A stretch of 44,774 nt of DNA. Origin: OPU3-GD-OMZ sp964515235. GTDB taxonomy: Bacteria; Pseudomonadota; Gammaproteobacteria; Methylococcales; Methylomonadaceae. The translations under genes and the position numbers were made by a program. This document shows, in pieces, positions 1-6,782 of the stretch (within the stretch, counting starts at the first letter, position 1; each line of letters begins with the position of its first letter). The notes under the pieces are model-generated. The model made no database searches. It saw only the letters and a list, made by a program, of their open reading frames with translations, and was not told the DNA's origin. Location: positions 1 through 44,774 of the forward strand of contig CAZEVO010000014.1 in the NCBI GenBank assembly GCA_964515235.1. The letters run 5' to 3'.

Positions 1-78
1 TGGTGGCGATAGGTGGGATCGAACCACCGACCTCAGGGTTATGAATCCTGCGCTCTAACCGGACTGAGCTACATCGCC
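1..78 (-). tRNA. tRNA-Met (CAT), elongator type
   Basis: Read on the minus strand this is a full cloverleaf: acceptor GGCGATG pairs with TATCGCC (one G-T), the D arm contains AGCTCAG, the anticodon loop is TTCATAA, the T arm is GGTGG-TTCGATC-CCACC, and the CCA end is encoded at positions 3-1. The anticodon CAT could also mean tRNA-Ile2 with lysidine, but the overall sequence resembles elongator tRNA-Met and lacks the initiator features. The last pair of the anticodon stem (A-C) is a mismatch. The gene reaches the very edge of the window, so its downstream context is not visible. Confidence 0.9.
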
Positions 79-128
79 ATTAATTAGATTTACTGAACCG
101 CAAATTATAATTTGCCTGTGGGATATTG

Positions 129-1220
129 TCAAACATTGAACCTGAAATGCACCACATCTCCATCAGCAACAAGATAATCTTTACCTTCTAAGCGCCACTT
201 ACCTGCATCTTTTGCACCCTGCTCACCTTGGTTAGCAATAAAATCCTGATAAGAGACGACTTCAGCACGAATAAAGCCTTTTTCAAAATCAGTATGGATA
301 ACCCCAGCAGCCTGAGGTGCTAATGCCCCGACAGGAATAGTCCAAGCACGGACCTCTTGAACTCCAGCGGTAAAATAGGTATATAAATTTAATAACTTAT
401 AGCCTGCTTTAACTACTCGGTTAAGCCCAGGTTCCTCTAACCCTAAATCATCCATAAATTCTTGTTTTTCCTCTGCATCTAACTGCGCAATCTCAGCCTC
501 TAATGCTGCACAAACCGGAACAACGATCGCACCTTCTTTTTCAGCAAAGGCACGAACTTGATCTAATAAAGGGTTATTGTCAAAACCATCTTCTTGAACA
601 TTGGCAATATACATGGTTGGTTTTACGGTCATTAAATGAAAATCACGAAGCATAAACTTTTGATCATCACTCAAATTCATAGCGCGAACACTTTCACCTG
701 AATCCAGATGAGCAGCGACTTGTTCTAGAAATTCTTTTTTTGCTTTTTCTTCTTTATTTCCAGATTTTGACGCTTTTGTAGCTCTGACGATCGCTTTTTC
801 AATACTAGCAATATCGGCCAAAGCTAATTCGGTATTAATAACTTCGATATCTGATATGGGATCTATTTTACCCGCTACATGAACAACATTGTCATCATCA
901 AAACAACGGACAACATGCGCAATTGCATCAGTTTCTCGAATATTACCTAAGAACTGATTACCCAATCCTTCACCTTTAGAAGCGCCTTCCACTAAACCCG
1001 CAATGTCTACAAACTCAATGGTCGTAGGTATCACTTTTTGTGGATTAACGATATTAGCTAATTGGTCCAAACGCTCATCCGGTACTGTTACTACACCAAC
1101 ATTAGGATCGATGGTGCAAAAAGGGTAATTTTCAGCAGCAATAACTGCTTCGGTTAGGGCATTGAATAACGTTGATTTACCAACATTTGGTAAACCGACA
1201 ATTCCGCAATAAAGCGCCAT
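129..1220 (-). CDS. ychF: Redox-sensitive ribosome-binding ATPase YchF
   Basis: This 363-aa protein has the normal length of YchF, an Obg-family P-loop protein that prefers ATP over GTP and binds ribosomes. Visible motifs are G1 GLPNVGKST near residues 9-17, the switch II segment DIAGLVEGASKGEG near residues 73-86, and the atypical G4 NVQED where most GTPases have NKxD. The C-terminal part from about residue 280 (TYFTAGVQEVRAW to the end) is the TGS domain. The usual partner pth is not next to it here; the next gene upstream is ygfX. The start is supported by AAGAGGA a few bases before the ATG. Confidence 0.97.
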   Translation of the reverse strand: MALYCGIVGLPNVGKSTLFNALTEAVIAAENYPFCTIDPNVGVVTVPDERLDQLANIVNPQKVIPTTIEFVDIAGLVEGASKGEGLGNQFLGNIRETDAIAHVVRCFDDDNVVHVAGKIDPISDIEVINTELALADIASIEKAIVRATKASKSGNKEEKAKKEFLEQVAAHLDSGESVRAMNLSDDQKFMLRDFHLMTVKPTMYIANVQEDGFDNNPLLDQVRAFAEKEGAIVVPVCAALEAEIAQLDAEEKQEFMDDLGLEEPGLNRVVKAGYKLLNLYTYFTAGVQEVRAWTIPVGALAPQAAGVIHTDFEKGFIRAEVVSYQDFIANQGEQGAKDAGKWRLEGKDYLVADGDVVHFRFNV

Positions 1221-1318
1221 AAAATCCTCTTAAAAATGAGATGCTAAAAAATAAATAGAAATCGCAGCAACAAAATGACCAACGCTGCCGCTTGTGTGTC
1301 AAACGATTATAGAGAGAT

Positions 1319-1347
1319 ATTATAAGCGAAATTAGATCTCGTAAAAA
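1319..1347 (-). promoter_or_regulatory. Possible sigma70 promoter upstream of ychF
   Basis: On the minus strand a perfect -10 hexamer TATAAT (1324-1319) lies 17 bases from a weak -35 TTTTTA (1347-1342). It would give a leader of about 90 bases for ychF. The -35 match is poor, so this is only a candidate. Confidence 0.3.
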
Positions 1348-1367
1348 ACTAAATCGTGTTGTTTCCC

Positions 1368-1796
1368 TTAACCTAATACTTTCAAATTAACTCGTAATTG
1401 CCTGAAAGAATCACTTGCCAAAGAATCATAGCCAATAACAATGGCTTGCCATTGCTGTTTTTCATTTAACGCATGAATAATGACCAACCGAGTGGTAATT
1501 ACCGTTGAAGGCAAAATGGCTATTGGTGTTAATTCCTGACCCATCTCGCCATAACTCCAGCCCTTAACACCGCTATATTTTAATTGCGCCCATTGCTGTG
1601 GTTTAAAAATGTATAGTTCGCGGAACAAACTCAATAATACCATCAAAAAAATAAAACCCTTAACAATCAACGCTACGCCAATTAAAAAACAAGCAATAAG
1701 CGCCAAAGCATGGGCAACCAGAACTAGGTAAAATATTCCTCGTGACGGATAAAACTTAACCAGAAATGAAAAAGGTTCTGACTGAAGTTCAGACAT
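1368..1796 (-). CDS. ygfX: YgfX-family (CptA-like) small membrane protein
   Basis: The start chosen is the ATG at 1796-1794, which overlaps the stop of the upstream gene as TAATG; this gives 142 aa starting MSELQSEPFSF. A longer reading from 1829 would run over the upstream coding sequence and is unlikely. The protein has two closely spaced hydrophobic segments (about residues 20-60) followed by a soluble C-terminus ending in DSLASDSFRQLRVNLKVL, which matches the D-S-x-x-x-x-x-x-R-x-L-R tail of E. coli YgfX. YgfX is an inner-membrane protein described as the partner of SdhE (YgfY) and as the toxin CptA. The position beside ygfZ and an SDH assembly factor supports the call. The exact function remains unsettled in the family. 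Confidence 0.75.
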   Translation of the reverse strand: MSELQSEPFSFLVKFYPSRGIFYLVLVAHALALIACFLIGVALIVKGFIFLMVLLSLFRELYIFKPQQWAQLKYSGVKGWSYGEMGQELTPIAILPSTVITTRLVIIHALNEKQQWQAIVIGYDSLASDSFRQLRVNLKVLG

Positions 1797-1960
1797 TAAA
1801 AATCTATACAGCGGCCGTTTTTTTCCCAATCGCCAAAACGAGTCGGATTCGTTGTCTTTTTACTCTCACGACCTTCTCTTTCTTCCTCAGAAATTAGTGC
1901 TTTTGGTCTCGCACTTTGAGGCTTCTTATTTGTTGGTAATTGTTTTTTATTGTCCGACAT
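1796..1960 (-). CDS. SDHAF4-like (DUF1674) succinate dehydrogenase assembly factor, 54 aa
   Basis: A 54-aa reading frame runs from ATG 1960 to TAA 1796 on the minus strand. The N-terminal two thirds are charged and probably disordered (KKQLPTNKKPQSARPKA, then EEEREGRESKK), and the C-terminus reads NPTRFGDWEKNGRCIDF. That last block is the hallmark of DUF1674/SDHAF4, whose C-terminal motif is P-T-R-x-G-D-W-E-x-x-G-R-x-x-D-F. SDHAF4 proteins assist maturation of the flavinylated SdhA subunit. The stop overlaps the ATG of ygfX, so the two are probably translationally coupled. In enterobacteria this slot, divergent from ygfZ and upstream of ygfX, holds sdhE, a different SDH flavinylation factor. 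Confidence 0.82.
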   Translation of the reverse strand: MSDNKKQLPTNKKPQSARPKALISEEEREGRESKKTTNPTRFGDWEKNGRCIDF

Positions 1961-2046
1961 GATTCACTAATTCTCACTACAACTGGAAAGTTCATTATAG
2001 AATATAGTTATAATAACTCTCTCTTTAAAACGTAGGCCATAAAAAA

Positions 2047-3015
2047 ATGCACGTCCAGTCAAATCCTTTTCTTACTGCTTTAGGTTTTAATTGCTCAGAG
2101 TCTGAAATTTCTAGCACAATCCCGACCGTGTATTGCCTCGATCACCTTGCTGTTCTATCGCTATCAGGGCAAGATGCGAGTTCATTTTTACAAGGGCAAA
2201 GTACTTGTAACCTTGCCGATGCTTCCGAAGAGTTATCTTTACCTGGATCTTTTTGTTCTGTTAAAGGTCGTGTCATCAGTACTTTTTTATTACTAAAACA
2301 ACAGGATCAATTTCAATTAATTTTACCTGCTGATTTAGCTGAAAGCATCAGTAAACGTCTTAGAATGTATATCCTACGTGCCGATGTTGAAATCCAAATT
2401 GCTCCAAAAGAAATCGGTTTATTTGGATTTTCTGATAACCAAGGCGCTCCCTACTTACCGACTGACGATTACCAAACTACAGTCTTTAACGACAATGCAA
2501 GTATTGTTAAACTACCCAGCACCGAAACCCCACGGTTTATTTTTACCGGACCACTTAATAGCGCGCAAAAATTATTTCAGGAAATCGGCACAACAAAACG
2601 AGAATTTTATCCGACTCCTGCTTGGAAAATGTTAGATACCTTCGCAGGCTTACCTTATATCACCCCGGCTACCAGTGAAACATGGATACCACAATCTATT
2701 AACCTGGATACATTAGGAGCGATCAGTTTTAAAAAAGGCTGTTATACCGGGCAAGAAATTATTGCGCGTACTCACTATAAAGGAAAAGCTAAAGCTTCTA
2801 TGCATCATGTTACGCTAACTAGCAGTGCAACTATTACCCCCGGATTAAAATTATTTAGTTTGAATTCTGACAATAACCAAAGTATCGGCGAGGTGGTTAA
2901 TGCCTTACAAACTGAGTCGACTTGGCACCTATTGGTATCTGTTAAAAACCAACAAATAAAAGCCAACAACATCTTTCTTGAAGGTTATGAATCAGATTTT
3001 ATTTCCTGGCAATAA
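2047..3015 (+). CDS. ygfZ: tRNA-modifying / Fe-S cluster repair protein YgfZ
   Basis: The 322-aa protein belongs to the folate-binding GcvT-like family. It carries the diagnostic motif KGCYTGQEIIARTHYKGK (about residues 229-246), which includes the conserved redox Cys of YgfZ; the N-terminal half contains LSGQDASSFLQGQ (about 39-51), typical of the GcvT fold. YgfZ is a cytosolic tetrahydrofolate-dependent factor that helps make or repair certain Fe-S enzymes. It is divergent from the SDHAF4-like/ygfX pair across an 86-base AT-rich region containing a TATAAT at 2009-2014, and converges on coaX 18 bases downstream. Confidence 0.93.
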   Translation: MHVQSNPFLTALGFNCSESEISSTIPTVYCLDHLAVLSLSGQDASSFLQGQSTCNLADASEELSLPGSFCSVKGRVISTFLLLKQQDQFQLILPADLAESISKRLRMYILRADVEIQIAPKEIGLFGFSDNQGAPYLPTDDYQTTVFNDNASIVKLPSTETPRFIFTGPLNSAQKLFQEIGTTKREFYPTPAWKMLDTFAGLPYITPATSETWIPQSINLDTLGAISFKKGCYTGQEIIARTHYKGKAKASMHHVTLTSSATITPGLKLFSLNSDNNQSIGEVVNALQTESTWHLLVSVKNQQIKANNIFLEGYESDFISWQ

Positions 3016-3033
3016 GCCTCAAACCAACCCGCC

Positions 3034-3780
3034 TTACTGCTCTGCTTCAAGATAGCAAAGCAGTCCCTTAAAAATTAATTCTGGATCTAGAACACAAGGC
3101 CGGTTAATCGCGTGTTTTAACTGTGATGCATCGCCACCCGTTAGAATCAGTTGAAATAATTCTGCTTCTGTCTGCTTCAAATCGCTAACAACCTTTTCTA
3201 CTAAGCCTGCAGCAGCCAACAAAGAACCATTAGCCATGCCAGATGCAGTCGCATTAGCCAGAGTCGGCTTAAAAGATGTATGACTCTTTGATAACGCAAA
3301 GGTATTTTTCGCAAGACTATGTTGCATTAAAGTTAGGCCAGGAACAATCAAACCCCCTAAGTGTTGTCCATGCTGATTCAGTACATCGACTGTTATAGCC
3401 GTACCACAATCTACTACAATGAGCGGTTTTGAATACTGAACCCAACTGGCAATGAGACCTAACCAACGGTCCACACCAAGCTTTTCAGGCTCTAGATAAT
3501 TGTTAGTTACACCGTGACTGGTTTTTCTGCTAACTGCGTTTAAACAGCGGACCTGCGGCCAAAGGCTCTCACAAACGCTAATAATTTCTTTAGTGAATTG
3601 AGGGTCAGTGACATTTGCAATCACAACCACATCTACCGGATCAAGCCGCCCCCACATCCGTGCTAGCTCAGAAAAACAATTCTCTGACCGGTTAAGACGT
3701 TGTAAAGGTTTTTGCCCTAACTGTTGCCCCAACAACCACTTTACCTGAGTATTACCAATATCAATCAGTAATGTCTTCAT
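3034..3780 (-). CDS. coaX: Type III pantothenate kinase CoaX
   Basis: The 248-aa product has the CoaX signatures: the N-terminal phosphate-binding DIGNTQVKW (residues 7-15), GVDRWLGL (about 103-110), VVDCGTAITVD (about 122-132) with the catalytic Asp, and GGLIVPGL (about 141-148). It phosphorylates pantothenate with ATP as the first step of coenzyme A synthesis and, unlike CoaA, is not feedback inhibited by CoA. Its ATG (3780-3778) overlaps the TAA of birA by four bases, so the pair is probably co-translated; birA-coaX is a common arrangement. Confidence 0.95.
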   Translation of the reverse strand: MKTLLIDIGNTQVKWLLGQQLGQKPLQRLNRSENCFSELARMWGRLDPVDVVVIANVTDPQFTKEIISVCESLWPQVRCLNAVSRKTSHGVTNNYLEPEKLGVDRWLGLIASWVQYSKPLIVVDCGTAITVDVLNQHGQHLGGLIVPGLTLMQHSLAKNTFALSKSHTSFKPTLANATASGMANGSLLAAAGLVEKVVSDLKQTEAELFQLILTGGDASQLKHAINRPCVLDPELIFKGLLCYLEAEQ

Positions 3781-4766
3781 GTAATATCGACACTGACTTC
3801 ACCAGAATTATAGGACTGTATTTCACCATTTGCCTGACTTAATAAAAGATGGCCATTATCATTAATACCCGCAATCGTCCCATGAATAATTTTATTTCCT
3901 AATTGTAACTTGGCTGCTTGCCCGATCAGACAATCATAATGACGCCACTCATTAATTAACGCCCCTATTCCTTCTTGCTCAAAGGCTGCCATAAACGGGA
4001 TGAGCTCATTAATCAATTCGGCAATGAGTTTATTGCGAGGTATATTTTTACCTCCTAAAATGCGCTGTAAGTCGATCCATTCTTGATCAATTGCCATAGC
4101 CTCATCATCCGATAATGCTCGGTTTAACCCCACCCCTACAACTACGGAGCAAGGACCCTCCATATCACCTTTTAATTCGACTAAAATACCACCCAGCTTT
4201 TTACCCTGCCAAAAAATATCATTTGGCCATTTCAAACCGACTTCAATGCCAGTAAGTGTTTTAATCACACGAACCAGGCAAACACCGACCCCAAGACTTA
4301 AACCAGCTAGCGCGCTAACACCGCAAAAATATTGCCACGATAATGACAAATAAATATTTTGGCCAAAAGGTGAAATCCACAATTTACCACGGCGACCACG
4401 ACCGGCTGTTTGAAATTCTGCTAAGCAAATTTGGCTTAGGCCTGAAGACACTTCACCCTGAGTTAATAAATAACTATTAGTTGAATCTACAACATCTAAA
4501 CAATCAAAAGCAGAAACCTGACTAACAACATCCGTTTTCAAATGCACTCTAATAGCCTCTTCATCCAAAAATTCAATTGGCTGAAAAAGACGATAGCCTT
4601 TGCCTGAAATAGCTGAATATTTAAGGCCTAAATTATCTAAAGCATTAATCTGTTTACAAATTGCAGAACGACTAATTCCTAAGGTTTCCGACAGTTCAGA
4701 ACCTGAATGAAACTCACCATCGGAAAGAACATCAAGAATCTTACGCTGCGTTGCTGAAAGTGCCAC
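3777..4766 (-). CDS. birA: Bifunctional biotin-protein ligase / biotin operon repressor BirA
   Basis: A 329-aa protein with an N-terminal winged helix (HSGSELSETLGISRSA, about residues 20-35) and then the ligase domain: GRGRRGKLW (about 122-130) is the ATP/biotin loop and LKWPNDIFW (about 178-186) is the conserved lid segment. The C-terminal SH3-like domain follows from about 275. BirA makes biotinyl-5'-AMP, transfers biotin to carboxylase subunits and, through its HTH, can repress biotin genes. No bio genes lie in the window, so the operator target is elsewhere. It lies 34 bases downstream of ssb and overlaps coaX. Confidence 0.95.
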   Translation of the reverse strand: MALSATQRKILDVLSDGEFHSGSELSETLGISRSAICKQINALDNLGLKYSAISGKGYRLFQPIEFLDEEAIRVHLKTDVVSQVSAFDCLDVVDSTNSYLLTQGEVSSGLSQICLAEFQTAGRGRRGKLWISPFGQNIYLSLSWQYFCGVSALAGLSLGVGVCLVRVIKTLTGIEVGLKWPNDIFWQGKKLGGILVELKGDMEGPCSVVVGVGLNRALSDDEAMAIDQEWIDLQRILGGKNIPRNKLIAELINELIPFMAAFEQEGIGALINEWRHYDCLIGQAAKLQLGNKIIHGTIAGINDNGHLLLSQANGEIQSYNSGEVSVDIT

Positions 4767-4800
4767 TGTTAATTAAAAATAACTATCTTACTAAAGCAAT

Positions 4801-5244
4801 TTAAAATGGAATGTCGTCATCAAAATCGTCAGGTCCTGAGGGCATTTGAACGGGTGCTTGCGGAGTGGTTGGCGCTGCAGATTGGGCGCTATCAGAATAA
4901 CCTGTTGAACCACCACTGCGACTTCCTAACATTTGCATCTGTTCTGCAATAATATCTGTAGAATAGCGGTCTTGTCCGTCCTTACCTTGGTATTTCTGTG
5001 TTTGTATACGCCCTTCAATATAAACCTGACTACCCTTTCTTAAATATTGTTGAACAACTTCAGCCAGACGGTTAAAAAAGACAACACGATGCCATTCCGT
5101 TGCTTCCTTACGTTCTTGCGTTTGACGGTCTGTCCAACGCCGCGTCGTTGCTAAACTTATCCTTACTACTGTCATGCCATTCGGACTTGTCCGGGCGTCA
5201 GGGTCTTGTCCCAAATTACCAATTAAAGTAACTTTATTCAGCAT
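4801..5244 (-). CDS. ssb: Single-stranded DNA-binding protein
   Basis: The 147-aa protein has an N-terminal OB fold starting MLNKVTLIGNLGQDPD, the conserved TEWHRVVFFNRLAE segment (about residues 49-62), a flexible Gly/Ser/Gln/Pro-rich linker, and the acidic tip DDFDDDIPF that recruits replication and repair proteins. This is the full bacterial SSB architecture. It lies 71 bases downstream of the MFS gene and upstream of birA on the same strand; in enterobacteria ssb is directly divergent from uvrA, whereas here an MFS gene separates them. Confidence 0.97.
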   Translation of the reverse strand: MLNKVTLIGNLGQDPDARTSPNGMTVVRISLATTRRWTDRQTQERKEATEWHRVVFFNRLAEVVQQYLRKGSQVYIEGRIQTQKYQGKDGQDRYSTDIIAEQMQMLGSRSGGSTGYSDSAQSAAPTTPQAPVQMPSGPDDFDDDIPF

Positions 5245-5315
5245 AGTGTTCTCCCAAAGTTAAGATTCATTTTTTATTTCCATTTATTCAGTACTTAACA
5301 CAACATAATAGCAAA

Positions 5316-6707
5316 TCAAACTGACTGATTTCCGGTTAAAAACTCTTGTAGTGCATTACGATCCAATGTGGCATTGTTCACTTTCAAATATGCTACTTTA
5401 TCCTGAGAATATACACGTGCTTCTGCAACGCCTGTAACAGTTACCAATCCCTCAGTTAACTGACTCTGATGTAATGAGGAAACACCATCTAATGAAACAA
5501 TTAAATTAGCTAAATACCGAGGCGTACGCATTTTTACAGCCACCACTAACCAAAGTACAGTTGCAGTAATACAGACGATAAAAACCGATACGACGCCCCA
5601 TTGACCGTAACACCATCCCCCTAAAGTGCCTCCTAGAAAAGCGCCTAAAAATTGCGATGTTGAATAAATCCCCATCGCTGTGCCTTTCATATCTCCTGGG
5701 GCTGTTTTGGAAATCATTGACGGTAATGTGGCCTCCAGTAAATTAAAACCACAAAAAAATAACCCTAAAAAAACGATGATACCGGCAAGAGTATCATGAA
5801 AGAAAACAAACCCCAAAAAGGCTAATAATAAGGTCGTAATCGCGCCTAAAAAAACTGGTTTCATTTTATGCTTTTTCTCAGCAAGAATAACAAAGGGTAT
5901 CACGATAGCCATTGACCCCACTAAGATTGGTAAATAAACTTGCCAATGTAGGCTTTGTTCTAAACCGGTTTCCCTCAGTTGCAATGGAATAACAATAAAA
6001 CTAGCCATCAAAACAAGATGTAAAATAAAAATACCGAAATCAAGACGCAGTAAATCACGGTTTAATAAAACATCTTTAAACTGACTAGGCACAGACTCTG
6101 CATCAGGGTGAACCTTTGACTGCAATGGGTTAGGAACCACGTATAACACCATTAACAGAGCAATAACCGCTAAAACAGCTGTTAGCCAAAAAATAGATTG
6201 TATTCCTGCTATATTGGCAAGAACAGGTCCTGCGACCATTGCAACTGCAAAAGACAAGCCGATGCTCGCACCAATCATTGCCATAATTTTAGTTCGGTGA
6301 ACCTCCTGAGTTAAATCAGCCGCTAACGCCATCACCACTGCTGCGATAGCACCGCACCCCTGTAGTGCACGGCCTAGTAATACGCCATAAATAGTCGTTG
6401 AGAGTGCAGCAACAACACTGCCGGAAATAAAAAGAAGCAAACCAATAGTAATCATCTTTTTACGACCGAATCGATCTGACAATAAACCAAAAGGAATCTG
6501 AAATAATGCTTGTGTCAGCCCATAAATACTCATTGCCAAGCCGATTAATAACGGTGTAGAGCCTTCATAAAAATCTGAAAATAGCGTTAAAACAGGAAGG
6601 ATCATAAATAAACCAAACATTCTTAACGCATAAATAGATGCCAAAGAAATACTGGCACGCCTCTCAATTGGTGTGAGTGGGCTACTAATATCCTGAATTA
6701 CTACCAA
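5316..6707 (-). CDS. MFS transporter, YajR-like with C-terminal ferredoxin-like domain
   Basis: This 463-aa protein has about twelve hydrophobic segments and the MFS motif-A sequence GLLSDRFGRKKMITIG between helices 2 and 3 (about residues 75-90). After the last helix it has an extra soluble domain of about 65 residues (YLANLIVSLDGVSSLHQSQL to LQEFLTGNQSV), which corresponds in position and character to the YAM domain of E. coli YajR. This makes it a probable drug/proton antiporter-type exporter of the inner membrane; the substrate cannot be read from sequence. It is divergent from uvrA and is first in a probable run with ssb, birA and coaX. Confidence 0.82.
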   Translation of the reverse strand: MVVIQDISSPLTPIERRASISLASIYALRMFGLFMILPVLTLFSDFYEGSTPLLIGLAMSIYGLTQALFQIPFGLLSDRFGRKKMITIGLLLFISGSVVAALSTTIYGVLLGRALQGCGAIAAVVMALAADLTQEVHRTKIMAMIGASIGLSFAVAMVAGPVLANIAGIQSIFWLTAVLAVIALLMVLYVVPNPLQSKVHPDAESVPSQFKDVLLNRDLLRLDFGIFILHLVLMASFIVIPLQLRETGLEQSLHWQVYLPILVGSMAIVIPFVILAEKKHKMKPVFLGAITTLLLAFLGFVFFHDTLAGIIVFLGLFFCGFNLLEATLPSMISKTAPGDMKGTAMGIYSTSQFLGAFLGGTLGGWCYGQWGVVSVFIVCITATVLWLVVAVKMRTPRYLANLIVSLDGVSSLHQSQLTEGLVTVTGVAEARVYSQDKVAYLKVNNATLDRNALQEFLTGNQSV

Positions 6708-6721
6708 AACTAAAATCCCCT

Positions 6722-6751
6722 TTGCCTAGATAATACAAAAACACGTATATT
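6722..6751 (+). promoter_or_regulatory. Candidate uvrA promoter
   Basis: TTGCCT (6722-6727) and TATATT (6746-6751) are separated by 18 bases and lie 31 bases before the uvrA start. I looked for a LexA site (CTGT-N8-ACAG) in the 75-base uvrA/MFS intergenic region and saw none, so SOS control is not supported by sequence here. Confidence 0.4.
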
Positions 6752-6782
6752 ATCAGGTTATCTTACTTGTCGGAATTATAGA

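Noticed and set aside
1368..1829. Longer ygfX start at 1829
   Set aside because: It overlaps 33 bases of the SDHAF4-like coding sequence; the TAATG overlap at 1796 is the normal coupled start.
6708..6782. LexA (SOS) box in the uvrA/MFS intergenic region
   Set aside because: No CTGT-N8-ACAG pattern or close variant was found by eye.
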